DNA of 64,000 bases from NCBI GenBank assembly GCA_018340375.1, contig JAFFJZ010000007.1:24216001-24280000 (forward strand), written 5' to 3'. Below the pieces are notes generated by a model. The model had not been told where the DNA came from. It saw nothing but the letters and a program-made list of their open reading frames with translations, and made no database searches. How positions within the stretch are numbered: the first letter of the stretch is position 1; each line of letters opens with the position of its first letter. The translations under genes and the position numbers were made by a program. The DNA is from Gonatopus flavifemur (Eukaryota > Arthropoda > Insecta > Hymenoptera > Dryinidae). This document shows positions 46,701 to 58,730 of this stretch, in pieces.

Positions 46701-48958
46701 ACATTTCACGTAATAATTAACCTTTAGGAGATTACGTCGGTAGGCACTTTTGCGGCTCACAAAGTGTCTATATTTCGATTTCCTGAACTTTAACTCACTT
46801 CAGTCGATTCTTTGCATTGATCCGAAAAATCCATCAAGAGACTACAATCTCCTCACGAGATAATACCGAATAAAATGAACGTATATCCATTGAACATGAA
46901 CCTCAAGCATACATTTTTGAATAAAAACATTTCAATACAAAATTGACAGATGAATTTCAATGTGAAAATCGAAAAAACTGGTATTCCGTTTCGAACGTGG
47001 GACTTCAAAGAGATCGAATGTCGGATTACAAGCGTAGAGCATCGATGAAAGTGACAACGAAAATATATCATAACGCTTGCTTCGGAAGCATCGGAAACTG
47101 ATAAGGATTTTGTACCAATAGAATAATGTATTCAAAACAAATTTCAGAAGCGATTGAGGCCATGAGGAAAAAAGGTGTGGAAGAAGAAAATATATCACGC
47201 TGAGATTTGCTTTTCCAATTTAATTTCGATTCGCGAAAAACTATATCACATCGATTTTAGTTTCGCTTAGATATTTGAAAATCATTATCAGCTTGCACTG
47301 ATGATCGAAGATAAATACACGATCAAATTGTGTACATCGATGCATGAAAAATACAATAAGCCAAGTAAAGCCTGAATCGCTAAGCATATAAATGATTTTG
47401 TAAGCGAATAACAAATGCTCTTATTTCTATTTATCAGTAGAATACTAAATATATGAAATGAAACATGTTATAAAAATCATTGTACGATTTTATAGATGTA
47501 GAAAGGACATTTGGAGAGTTATTGAATAGTTTTTAACGAATAATGATGTACAGGGTATCTCTCGACTGGTGCGGTTGAAGAAGATAGTAGATTGTTTATT
47601 AAGAAAGCAAGAAAATATTGATTCCTTGAGTTCTGATTGATGTATTGCACAATTTAGAATAGGAAAACGAATCGGTGACTAAAGAATGAAATACTTCCAC
47701 GTCAATAATATCAGGCTTGCCGATCGAGACAACATTAGAATTTGCATAAAAATTGTGTTTATTTAGGTATTTATTTTTTAAAGTGACAAAACTTCTTATA
47801 CGTGGAGGAGAATTCCAGTTGTAGTTCACAGCATAACTACCTTATATTGAAAGAATAGTTCATGTGTATCTGATGAATCTTCATTTGGATACGGCGGAAT
47901 TAATATTTTCGAGGAAGACATATTTCTTTATTTCATCAACTTCCTAAAATCATAGTGGATGGAAAATGTTGTTCTATCAGGAACTTTGCTTCAAATTCTT
48001 TCACTCTCCTTCTATTTCATTTTCTATTCCTCGTAAAACATAGAAAAGCCTGAAAAAAATATGACAGTTTATAAATCTGAGTAGAAAACAGGAAAAACTG
48101 GAAGAAACGTAATAAAAAAATTTATTCATTAGTTTCCAATTGACTGCTGTATCATTGAACTCGCATGCGTCATCACTCATTCGCACTCCAAACTATTCCA
48201 GTTATGATTTTTCACAAAGAGAATAATGAATCATCGGAATTCATTATTTCATTTACTAGAATCATTTTTCTTCCAAAATTACCGTGTAATTTCAGTAACC
48301 GAGGGACGAATTCTTCATAAGAATTGAAGCCTGTTTGCAACAACGAGTGAATTCTGTATTAGTTTGAAGAAATATCATCTCCTACAAATTTTACAGAACA
48401 CAGTCATGTTTTTGGAGAATTCTCACTTGGTTGTTACGATTATTGGAATTTCACCAGAATTTTTCAAGTAGAGTGTTTTCAGGGTTGACTTTTCCTTGGA
48501 TTGATCCTCTACTGATCAACAAATTCAAATATTTGAAATGTGTGCTATTCACAGAATTTTCATGTTCCTTTCTTGAATCAGAAGATATCATGATCAAACG
48601 GAGAAAACACATAGAATATTTGTACGGATGTGGGAAAACTTTTCAAAGAGCCATAATGAACGGTTGTCCACAACAACAAATGCAACCAATCCGTCACTTA
48701 ATCTGCAGGGACAAAATATCTCAGTTTAGAATCCGAGAAGATACTTCTCCTAATCAAGAACATTAATAGATCTCCCTGCTCAAAATACTAGATTTTTCAA
48801 ACCCACACATCCAACTCCGAACCGATAAAAATTTTTCAAAGGAATCTATTAAGATTTCCATTTTGATTGCGATTTTAGACAGATTCCGTCAAGAAATGTT
48901 CATCAGTCTGGAGGTGGATATGCAGGTTTGAAAAATCAGGTGGAAACTGTGCCCACTT
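43794..48958. other. AT-rich DNA without recognisable genes
   Basis: No coding frame here has recognisable motifs. Slightly less AT-rich patches near 44450-44540 and 46400-46640 could be conserved non-coding or untranslated DNA, but nothing identifies them. Confidence 0.4.
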
Positions 48959-49157
48959 AAAACAAAACTTTAATTTGTAATGCCACGCTCAAAGATGTAA
49001 CAGGTTACATTACAGCTGTGACATGAATATAATGTTATATCCACATCGAAGAATTTTTTTTTTTTATGTAGACGCAACATAACATTCATTTAACAGATCT
49101 GATGTAACCTGTTGCATCCTTAGGTGTGAAATTATAAGCTACAATTCCATCACATTC
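48959..49157. repeat. Inverted repeat with GTAACAGGTTACAT arms
   Basis: The left part (GATGTAACAGGTTACATTACAG) and right part (GATGTAACCTGTTGCATCC) are inverted copies, with weaker inverted similarity outside them. The loop contains a 13-base T run. Probably an eroded miniature element; limits approximate. Confidence 0.4.
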
Positions 49158-52100
49158 AACATTCTTACAACAAAAATTGTGATTTATTAGGTTGGTCATC
49201 CTTATAGATTCCAGCAAATTTTTCTTAATGGATTTCATCCGGTATTTTGAGTGGGACTTGTTGAATTCTATTGGTTTTTCTCATGATCACAGAACTTTCG
49301 TGGCTCGTCCCTACATTGTTCAGTTTTGAGAGAAGGAGTGAAAGAAAAATGAGGGAGTGCTATAAAGGAGAATAAAGAAATGAATTGAAGACATAACGAA
49401 TGAAAACCGTCAGGATTCACTTAATACATAGTACCTTCGTAGGAGTCGCTATTGACGATCATGAACCACAGATAATTCCAATTCCAACCGTACTCTGAAA
49501 GACTCTAAGTGTTCATTTAGCGTTTTGTTATCATTATCCACTATTCTCTTCTACCGCTTCAATAAGGAGATATTTCTATACGTTCACCTATAAATAAATA
49601 AATACATGAATGAATAAATGAATACATATATTTGTACACATTAATCCCCTTTGCAAATAAATGCAAATACATACCGTATTGTTCGTTAAGCAATTTTCTG
49701 CCCCGTTCTGATTTCGTCGATATGAGACGAAACGGAACAATTATATTACTATCAATTGTTATTACTAAAGAACATTGTATTGTTACTGTGTAATCGATTG
49801 TGCTTAAAAATCGTGCTAAAGAAAAATATATATCCCGCACAGCATCGGTACCGACGGGACTTTCAGATAGAGAAGACACATCCCATCGATCCCGGTGGTG
49901 TACAGGATCATTCGTACGTAACTATTTCAAACAACAACCTTCCAATTGATAAAAAAAACGATGGAATAATCGAGGAATAAAGAACCTAACGAAGCTTTCT
50001 CCTTGTGAAGTGAAAAAAAAACTTGTAGAATTATTAAGTAACGAGTAGAAATCGATTTTTGAATGTAATTTAATTGACAAAATTTATTCGCAATTTTGGA
50101 ATTACAATTTTTTCCTTGATAAACGAATGATATCAAATTTTATATGAATGTGGAACACAAAATTTCAAACAATATAACCGTTTGAAAATCGTCTTTTAAA
50201 CTGGAACAACAACAACATTATAAATAATAATTAATGATATAACATCGTTACGTATTACAATCGATGTTTCAAATTTTTAATCGATATAATTAACGTAATA
50301 ATTACATACGTCGTATACGGAGTTGATTTTCGATAGTGGTAAATACAATGATGCTATTTATTCATGCTAAACAATGGTCACAAATGAGATTTATCATGTA
50401 CTTGACAAAGCACGCATATCGTATATAAATAAATGAATAAATAAATAAATCAATGAAAACGCGGCACTACAAAAATGTGTGAATGCGAGATGATATGGTG
50501 TGTAAATGTGTATCTGTGGGGTGATGAATATGAATGTATTACTTGTGAGGGCGTATGTTATATTTAAAAGCGTTACGAAGTATGTGACATAATTTGAGAA
50601 TTTAATGGATATCCTTTGAGATTTTAGTTTCGTTTTAGTAATTTCGATGAATATGTATAGGATCAAAGCTCCCAAACTCTGTCTCTTAAGTTTCTTCTGA
50701 AAATGAATGCACAAATTCGTTTAACTTTGTGGCGGTATCCTTACAAGTATGTCCCTTCAATTGCGGAGCTCAATCAATTTTAATGGGATGAAAACTGAAG
50801 GAAAAGAGAATTTAGGATCCCATAACTTCGTTATTATTGTTTCTGAAAAATATGACCTCATCCATGTGGTTCAACCGTTTTATAAATTTCATCGATCTAG
50901 TATAGTATAAAGAAATGACAACAGTACGTCCTAAACTACCTTGAAATGTGCTAAAGTAAGTTTAACGTGATTTATTTGATTTATTTTTCACATAGGAATA
51001 TGGGAAAATAATGTAATACAAAATTTTTTTCCAATATATTATAAATGTGCGTATAAAATTATTATGAACATTTATAAAATATTCCCAACATTCTTGTGCC
51101 ATTTGGGAATGCCGAGTCATTTCTCCTATTTCAAAATATTTCTTTAAGTTTCTTCAAAATATTTCACAGAATAAATATTCTCAAACTCGTTCCAAAACAG
51201 GCATTTCGTCTGAAAGGATAAGGGACTTGAAATTGATTTTTGTTGAACATTGCACGTCCGTTTGAGAACAGGGAAGGATGAAAATATATTGCAGGACATC
51301 ATTAAATACACACAGAATGTAGAATAAATCATCGTATAGATTTATACATCCATTCATCAACTCGAAAATTTTTATAAAATTTTATTACTCAATTGAAATA
51401 CCTTTGATTTTCAGAAAAATTCACAATCGCGTTAAGTAAACAACCGAAAAAGGTACTAATAATTTCATTCAACAGTGCAAATCAGTAACGTTAAGACAGA
51501 ATAGTGATGGGTAATTGAGTGAGGATCTGATCAATGTAGATATGTACCAAATAAGGCTATGAAAAATTTTTCTAATGAATAAATACGATGGATAAGATAC
51601 AAAGAATACTAAAAAAAAGCCTCTATTTTATGAGAATGATTCTCGTGTAAGATAAGTCACGCTTTATGAACTTGCAAATACTTTTTCACTTTGAAGTAAT
51701 GAAGATTTTTGATTATATTTCGTACATACATCGTTGATTTTAGGTCTTAAAATTTAAGCGACCCTATAGCTAACAACTTTCAATAATGCTTTTGAGCTTG
51801 ATCTCAATTGATCTTTCAAGTATAAAGGATAAGCAAGACAACAATCTAATGGCCTCTTAGGTGTGTGAAGAACGTTGATATAATCGTAATTAGTGTATTG
51901 AATGTGCTCACCGAGGTAAATGATTTGTAAATTCATTTAAGTAATTGTCAACGAATGAAATGGATTGGATATAAAAGTTACGTATACATAAATATATATG
52001 TTTATATGAACATATATTCAAATATATACGTTTATAAAGATATATATTCGAATTAAATTACTTCCATTACTTTGCTTTGTTACACGTTATATGGATAAAC

Positions 52101-53086
52101 AACCAAGTTATTTATCCGAATAACAATGAAATAATAGAAACATACTAGATAAGATGAAAACGTTTGATCAACGAGTGAAATCGTTACGTGTTTAGTCATT
52201 TATTGAGGTGTGTCTGAGTTTGTGTGTGTGTGTGCGTGTGTGTGACTGTGTGTGGATATGAGAGGATTTATGAGTGCGGAGAAAAAATTTATAAAATATT
52301 ATGAAAATAAATAACACAGCCCAAGCCAACAACAGTGTGTTGATGATGTTGATGTCTCTTAAACGAAAAATCGTTGCTTCAATACTGTGGCGTTAACGAT
52401 ACCTTTCATTTCAAGTGAACACTGTAATTGAACATTTTTTTTATTTTTATGGCCTTTTCGAGTGACTTGTAAGGTAAGAATCTCGCTGTGATATGATGAT
52501 TCAATGTTGAACGCAGTGAGTTCTCAATGATTGATCTTTCTGCTCTTATATCTTATTGAATTATTACTTGAATGATAAACTAATTTACAGTTGCCTCATA
52601 CACCACCTTCACCGATGGGATATGTCCCCTCCACGCAGAATTCAAGAGGAAACTCCGTGGATGATGTAAATCGGTGGAGGAACGGTGACTTGATGTAAAA
52701 ATAACGTGAAGGCGGCGGGAGAGTATCTGTATGAAAATCAAAAACGGACAGTGATTCCTGCAGTGATCCTTCACGTCCACGAATTTTCCTCTCAAATTCT
52801 CTGTGGAAGTGACGTACCGCATCGGGGGGCGATGCTGTACGAATTGTTTTAGAATATGTGTACAAAAATTGTTTGTGTGAGTAACGTAACACTATCATTT
52901 GTCACACCAACCACATACATGTACCGCGTTATGATATAAGTATATGTATTTTCTCAAAAGAAAGTACAGAATAAGAGTATGTAATGAAATATCTCTGAAT
53001 TGTGTATTCTTTTCATTCCTATCCCACATCAATCCACGCTTTGTTGATTTATTTTGCTCATTTTAGAATTTTTTCAATGCATAGAG
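49158..53086. other. AT-rich DNA without recognisable genes
   Basis: It includes a GTGT microsatellite near 52218-52256 and 'aataaataaat' runs near 49590-49620 and 50420-50450. A less AT-rich patch lies at 52590-52850, with open frames on the minus strand but no motif. No gene called. Confidence 0.4.
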
Positions 53087-53467
53087 CCCGTACAGCACAA
53101 CCACCGATCCTCCACCTAGGACTTCGGTGGACCAGAGGTGGAGGATTGGTGGAGAAATGGGAGCCGTGGAAATAAGGGAGAAATAAGGGAGAGTCTCCGT
53201 TGAGGCAACGGAGAGGCGACGGAGAAATGTCCACCCCCTGTATTTTCGATATAATTCTTATTGGTGCATTTACGTAACCAAATCTGAATGTATGAATTCA
53301 CGAATTCAAGTTTTACTGAAAATACAGGGGGCGGACATTTCTCCGTTGCCTCAACGGAGACTCTCCCTTATTTCTCCCTTATTCCCACGGCTCCCATTTC
53401 TCCACCAATCCTCCACCTCTAGTCCACCGAAGTCTTAGGTGGAGGATCGGTGGTTGTGCTGTACGGG
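53087..53467. mobile_element. 381-bp near-palindromic foldback element
   Basis: The left arm (53087-53247) and right arm (53318-53467) are close reverse complements: both contain CGTACAGCACAACCACCGAT, CTCCGTTGAGGCAACGGAG and ATACAGGGGG or their complements. The left arm has about 11 extra bases. The loop is about 70 bp and unrelated. The arms are GC-richer than the surroundings, which suggests an origin elsewhere. No coding capacity. Confidence 0.7.
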
Positions 53468-54853
53468 AGGATACACTTATTTTTCTTATTGTTTACCTAT
53501 GATTATAACAGAAAAAATGGAATACAAGTATGAAAAATGCAGAGAAAGTTTTGGATAACGAGAAAAGCTCTCCTGAAGATATGTAGAATTTCGACCTTTC
53601 CACCGGAGTTTCAGAGATTCATATCTTAGACCATGGATTCCATGCGTCAACCGGATATGGTAAGTTATCGATACAAGGTAAGCATAAAGCTTATCTCTCT
53701 TGATACTCATAATACCAAGAGGTATTCATAAATTTTTGCCTCTTACGCTCGAAAGAAACATCCACTTCGTGAGATGTTTATTTATTAAAAATTGGAAAGC
53801 GAGTAATTTATCAATTTCATCTCAAAACAATGAAATGCTTCGAGTTACCTAGCATTGGTAACTCGCGTTCTACAAATCGTAATTTATTGGCTGTATTATT
53901 CTGATACGGTAGTCGTATAAAAGTTCTATAAAAATTTTCAGATATATATGAACATTTGATGCTTGTGGGACGCAAATATTAGACACATTGAAATAATGCA
54001 ATCCCAGACGGTATGGGAATGAAATACTCGATTGTTCCACACGATTGATCAAACAGATTTTATAAAATATTCATTAAATCCTCTCACATATTACGACATG
54101 GAATCGTCATTCACCAGTAGATGTCTCTGCACTGAACTCACGAGAAGAAATGACAAAAATTTCAGGACAAATGAATCGCATAACACTACGTTTATAAAAT
54201 TTCGAAATCAAAGGCTCTGTCCAAGCAGCACCAGAATATACTATGAACGTTCTTCAAATATTCGACATATGTTCTATGCACATTCGAATGGACCGTTTTA
54301 TAGGTGCTATGCATATTCATCGAACGTATGTAATCGAACATACGACGGTACGTTGATTGAACGTCGATTGAATTTATATCGTTACATTTCGAATGTACTA
54401 TGTACGTTCTAAGTATATTTAAAACAGTCTCATTCGGACATTCTATGAACATTCAATATATATTCTTCGTATTTCATCCGTACATTCTACGAACGTTTCT
54501 ATTCCGTATATACTTTGGAATTCTGTTGCTGCTTGGGTGTTGTCATTCCAAGCACTCAATTTCCACATATATCTTCTTCCCGGGAATTAGATCAATGAGT
54601 TATTGTTTCAGAAATCTACGACTCGCGATACTCGCAAGAGTTCTTTATTCAAAAGTCTGAGATTTACAATGCCCAATTATTCCCACTTCGATGTAACAAA
54701 TTGAATTTAATATTCATTGTACTTCAATCAACTCATTGTCTTATTCGGGGCGATCCTTATCATTAGTTGCATACAGGTGAGGGAATTCAGAAGATATCTA
54801 TTACTCCGACGTTATGAGCTTAATATGCATAAAGTAATTATCACGAATTGCAA
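53468..54853. other. Non-coding DNA with a repetitive 'cgaacgta' patch
   Basis: Positions 54240-54500 have many ACATTCGAA, CGAACGT and TACGTTC words on both strands, giving open frames by chance. A signal-peptide-like open stretch at 54717-54775 before a GTGAGG site has no ATG and its phase does not join the ORF that follows. Confidence 0.35.
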
Positions 54854-55042
54854 GGTAAAATTGAAAGAATGGAAGTTCTCTTCCAAAGCACGATCATAGA
54901 GGATTTCCGGCACTTAATAATACCTTTGGTCTCTGGAAATCGAAAGTACGACAAGGAACTCATTGAAGAATATTGGACAGAAGGACTTGTCCATGCTATC
55001 AAAGGGATGATGGATGTAACCTGTCACCAGATGTCAAGATAA
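54854..55042 (+). CDS. Small open reading frame, unidentified
   Basis: The frame AAA ATT GAA AGA ATG reads to TAA at 55040-55042. From the ATG at 54866 the product would be 58 residues. It is acidic and helix-prone (DFRHLIIPLVSG, then KELIEEYWTEGLVH) and ends MDVTCHQMSR, with balanced coding-like composition. No signal peptide, transmembrane segment or known motif. It could be a terminal exon of an unrecognised gene, because an AG lies shortly before it, or a relic. It lies 282 bp upstream of the odorant-receptor exon, same strand. Confidence 0.25.
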   Translation, partial: GKIERMEVLFQSTIIEDFRHLIIPLVSGNRKYDKELIEEYWTEGLVHAIKGMMDVTCHQMSR

Positions 55043-55324
55043 TTACTACATACTAACAATAATCAATGTCAAAATGGAAGAGATGAGGAATGTACAAGTG
55101 AAATTATAACGTACGAAGAAAAACTTTACATCTTTACACATAGAACAGTAATTAAGAATTCATTGGAAAAAACACAAAAGGGAGAATTATGGAAGCATTA
55201 AGTATCAAGACATGATAGATGACAAAACTTCAATGTACGTTCTGATATTGCAACATTGTATTTCGAAACTCGATCTCACTTTTCCTTGGATTCTTAATTG
55301 TTTGTCGTGGAAAGAGTAAAACCT

Positions 55325-55621
55325 ATGAAAATATCCAAAGATAGTAGATCGATGGATAAAGAAAATGGATCAAAGTTGGACGAGAGTAAACTAAGGAAGA
55401 AATATGATAGTAAACCAGAAACGACGTTTCCCGAAAGACGTACAAAGTACTTATCGATCAGTTTTACAGAATTTTTGATGAAGTTTGTTGGAATATGGAA
55501 TGCAAAGACGAAGGAAGAACAGTCGAAGTTGAATAGAAATCTCACTTTCAGTCTACTGGCGTTTCCTGTGATGCTTGGAATCGTGGGTCAAGATGCCTAC
55601 TACAGCTGGGGTGATCTTTAT
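55325..55621 (+). CDS. Odorant receptor (7tm_6 family), first exon only
   Basis: From ATG at 55325 it encodes 99 residues up to GDLY, then a GTGAGT donor in phase 0. The first 45 or so residues are unusually charged (many Lys, Glu, Asp). After that comes the pattern typical of insect odorant-receptor N-termini: FTEFLMKFVGIW, a short polar stretch, a hydrophobic first transmembrane segment (FSLLAFPVMLGIVG) and DAYYSWGDLY. Such receptors form ligand-gated channels with Orco in antennal neurons. No later exon was found downstream, where a mariner and a satellite array lie instead. Either the gene has an exceptionally long intron or this is an orphan fragment of a decayed or truncated copy. Confidence 0.6.
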
Positions 55622-56083
55622 GTGAGTATACAGTTTTGAGGATACTTGGAATATCTAATAAAAACCTAGAGATTAGACAAACATTTCGATATCTGATATT
55701 CAATTGATGCCATATTCAAATGTGCTGTGCAGAAAAAATAGAAGTATTCACCTGAATTCACTTTTAATTTATTATAATCAGATGTTTTTTCACGAGCAAT
55801 AATCGTACTTTCAAAACTGTATTTCGGTGAATAATTTCATCCGCCACGGACCGGTGCTGATTTTCAATGAATCATTGGAGACTTCAAAATATACTCCTCT
55901 TCGTGTAACATGAGATCCAACACTTGTGTAAAAGTGTCACGTAAGACATCTTTTAGATACTTATTAGACAGCTTTGAAAACATTGTCCAGAAGATATCTG
56001 ATAGACATTTTAGAGATAGCTTACGCAACAATTTTACACAAGTTTCAAATGTTATGTTTGCTGGATATTAGATCCTACACGTA
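55622..56083 (+). other. Presumed first intron of the odorant receptor
   Basis: It begins GTGAGT. AT-rich, with an 'agacatctt/agatatctg' repeat patch at 55940-56030. No second receptor exon seen before the mariner begins. Confidence 0.4.
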
Positions 56084-57376
56084 CGAGGGTGGATTGATAA
56101 GTTTCCGGCCTGACCAAGAGATGGCGCCACTAGGCCTACCTTGAGGTGGCGTTCTATAGTACCATCCTTAGATAGCTTGTAGCTATAGTTTCAGTCCGAT
56201 CGCCATGTTAGTTTAGTTTTGAGTGCACACTGACCAAGACGCCTCTGTGTTTTTCGTAAAAATAGAAAAGCTGGAAAATCGTGCTGTCATCAAATACTTT
56301 TATTTGAAGGGGTTAACGCCGAAGGAAATTAAAGAAGAGATGGACTCAACACTGGGGACATCCTCCCCATCATATTCAACCGTTGAGCAGTGGATTTCCG
56401 AGTTTAAAAAGGGTCGTGTGAGCACCTCTGATGAGCCTCGCTCAGGACGCCCCATTGAGGTCACAACTCCAGATATGATCGAAAAAATCCATCAAATAGT
56501 GCTGAAAGATCGCAGATTAAAAGTTCGTGAGATAGCTGAGACCTGTAAGATGTCATATGAACGTGTACAAAATATTTTGCACCAACATTTGTATATGGAA
56601 AAGCTCTGTGCAAGATGGGTGCCGCGTTTGCTAACAGTCGACCAAAAATTGATTCGAAAGAACATTTCTACCGCCAATTTGGCGTTGTATAAGCGTAATC
56701 CAAGCGAATTTTTGCGTCGATTCGTAACCGTTGACGAAACTTGGGTCCACCACTACACTCCTGAAACCAAAGAACAGTCTAAACAGTGGATTGGACCAGG
56801 GGAACCAACTCCAAAGAAGGCAAAAACAATTTTTTCGGCGAACAAGGTTATGGCTACTGTTTTTTGGGATGCAAGAGGTATTATATACATTGATTACCTT
56901 GAAAAGGGTAAAACTATCACTGGTCAATACTACGCAGACTTATTGCAACGTTTGAGCCACGAAGTGAAAATTAGATGACCTCATCTGGCGAAGAAAAAAA
57001 TCTTGTTTCATCACGATAACGCACCAGCGCACACGTCAATCGTTGCGATGGCTAAAATCAACGATCTGAAGTTCGAATTAATGCCGCACCCTCCCTACTC
57101 TCCAGACCTAGCCCCGAGTGACTATTATCTGTTTCCTAACCTCAAAAAATGGCTTGGCGGTAAGAGATTTGCGGACAATGAAGAAGTAATCGAAGCTGTA
57201 AATGGGTATTTTGAGGAGCTTGACGAATCAGTCTATAGAGATGGCATTACTAGACTAGAACACCGCTATGAGAAATGTATCAGCCTTGGAGGAGATTATG
57301 TTGAGAAATAAAAAAAAAAAATTCTTAAAAACGTTGTTTTTCTTGGTCAGGCCGGAAACTTATCAATCCACCCTCG
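56084..57376 (+). mobile_element. Near full-length mariner element (1293 bp)
   Basis: The left end CGAGGGTGGATTGATAAG and right end CTTATCAATCCACCCTCG are exact inverted repeats extending for about 28 bp through GGCC, and TA lies on both sides (56082-56083, 57377-57378). The length equals that of complete mariners. The single-frame transposase inside has just one stop. Its freshness, compared with the element at 9221-10159, points to a younger insertion. Confidence 0.92.
56223..57311 (+). pseudogene. Mariner DD34D transposase with one premature stop
   Basis: One frame of 363 codons (TAA at 57309-57311) covers the helix-turn-helix DNA-binding half ([24 protein letters not shown]) and the catalytic half. 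The three catalytic Asp residues are in VTVDETW, HHDNAPAH and LAPSDYYLFP, the last two separated by 34 residues. At 56976-56978 a TGA interrupts between HEVKIR and PHLAKKK, where the family expects Arg, so CGA to TGA is the likely single change. No ATG precedes the conserved [11 protein letters not shown] block; the codon at the expected start (about 56262) reads ATA. This copy therefore probably makes no active enzyme. Confidence 0.9.
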
Positions 57377-57866
57377 TATCTACGAGTTTTGCGACGTTTG
57401 GATTATTGACGAATTAGACATTCGCGTGATTTCCCTAGTGGAAGTGGATGTCGGATTCTGATATATTGTTCCAAGAACCGGTCAGATTTTTACATATGGC
57501 ATATTATCAGAATATTTCAAATTACGACAACATCTGATCGATTTTTGAAACAACCCAAATAGCATCGGACATCCATAGGATGTCAATCCTCATCCCATGT
57601 CCTGGACGTCCGTGAAAATCATTTGAACATCCACTGGATGTCCATTAATTGACGTCCATTAGAATATTGACACTGAAGACCATCGGACGTCCGTTTTGTC
57701 TTTTCTATTTCTGGATATTTGTTGATATCAGGTGTAACACATGAATATATGAAAATCAATGGTAATGTCGGAGAGAGAGAGATTAGAGTATGAGAGTAGG
57801 GGGAGAGGTACAAGATGGAGGAGGGGAGAGGTACAAAATGGAGGAGGGGAGGAAACAAAAAGATTA
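57377..57866. other. Non-coding stretch with GGACGTCC-type repeats
   Basis: Words such as ACATCC, GGATGTCC and GGACGTCC recur in both orientations at 57560-57700, followed by a GAGAGAG and GGAGGGGAGAGG purine patch at 57770-57850. No gene. Confidence 0.4.
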
Positions 57867-58165
57867 CACGGAAAGACCGGATCTATTAATATTTAGAAAG
57901 AATTTATCAACGTTTGGAAAAATGACTGTGAATTTAGGGAAAAAGAGGATCGCTGAAAAATATTCGTCGTGAGTCTACCAAAAATTCGTAGTCGAAATAT
58001 TAACAGTTGATAGGTTCATTAGTATTTTTCACAGTGAAACTATCAATTGTTAATACATCGACTACGAATTTTTAATAGACTCACTACGAATATTTTTCAG
58101 CAACCCTTGTTTTCCCTGAATTGACAGTGATTTTTCTAAATATTAATAGACCCAGTCTTTCCGTG
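57867..58165. mobile_element. 299-bp TA-flanked inverted-repeat element
   Basis: Ends CACGGAAAGACCGG and CCAGTCTTTCCGTG are inverted repeats, continuing through ATCTATTAATATTTAGAAA. The middle folds again around TTCGTAGTCGA and TCGACTACGAA. TA lies on both sides. Arms are about 140 bp with moderate divergence. Confidence 0.65.
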
Positions 58166-58730
58166 TATTAGAAGCCAAGGAAGAAGGCTGGTTCTATCGT
58201 AACAGCCGTTCACGTGTGCACACACATTTTTGAGAGTTATCCTCGATACGATATAGGCGATAGAAGGAAGGACTATTGGTCTCAATCATATAACATGTCA
58301 TCTCGTGTCAAACAAAATTCTACAACGGCGTCGATGGAAATTCAAAAGAGACGGCCCTAAACCAGAGTCCCGGAGTAAAAGATTTCTGATGACCACAAGA
58401 GAAACCTACAAAAGGATTCTTCATCAGCATCACAGCAGTTCAGCAGAGCCAGGATAAGCGCCTCTGCTATCTTCATTTTTTCTCATCTCTCTTCCTCTCT
58501 CTCCATTAGAGCTTGTATTTGTAAATCATTATAGTATTTTCGGACTTTCGCATACATACGCGAATGAACATTGTAAAACCCGACAAAGTCGTTCGACTCA
58601 ATCCTTGTGAAATAATATTGATCAATCAATCATTAATTAAGTGGACCAGATCATTAAGATCATTCATTACAATGGGGCGACAAGCAGCCGCCAGTTTGAG
58701 AACCACTGCATAGGATGGGACCCTTGATAT
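58166..58730. other. Non-coding stretch before the satellite
   Basis: 58270-58470 is less AT-rich, and 58480-58505 is a TCTCTC patch. It might be part of an unrecognised retroelement end, but I see no paired ends. Confidence 0.35.

Noticed and set aside
48431..48766. 111-codon plus-strand open stretch
   Set aside because: No ATG near the start, no motif and no supporting splice or promoter signals.
54032..54412. 126-codon plus-strand open stretch
   Set aside because: It reads through a patch of short repeated CGAACGT/ACATTCGAA words, and the opposite strand is open too.
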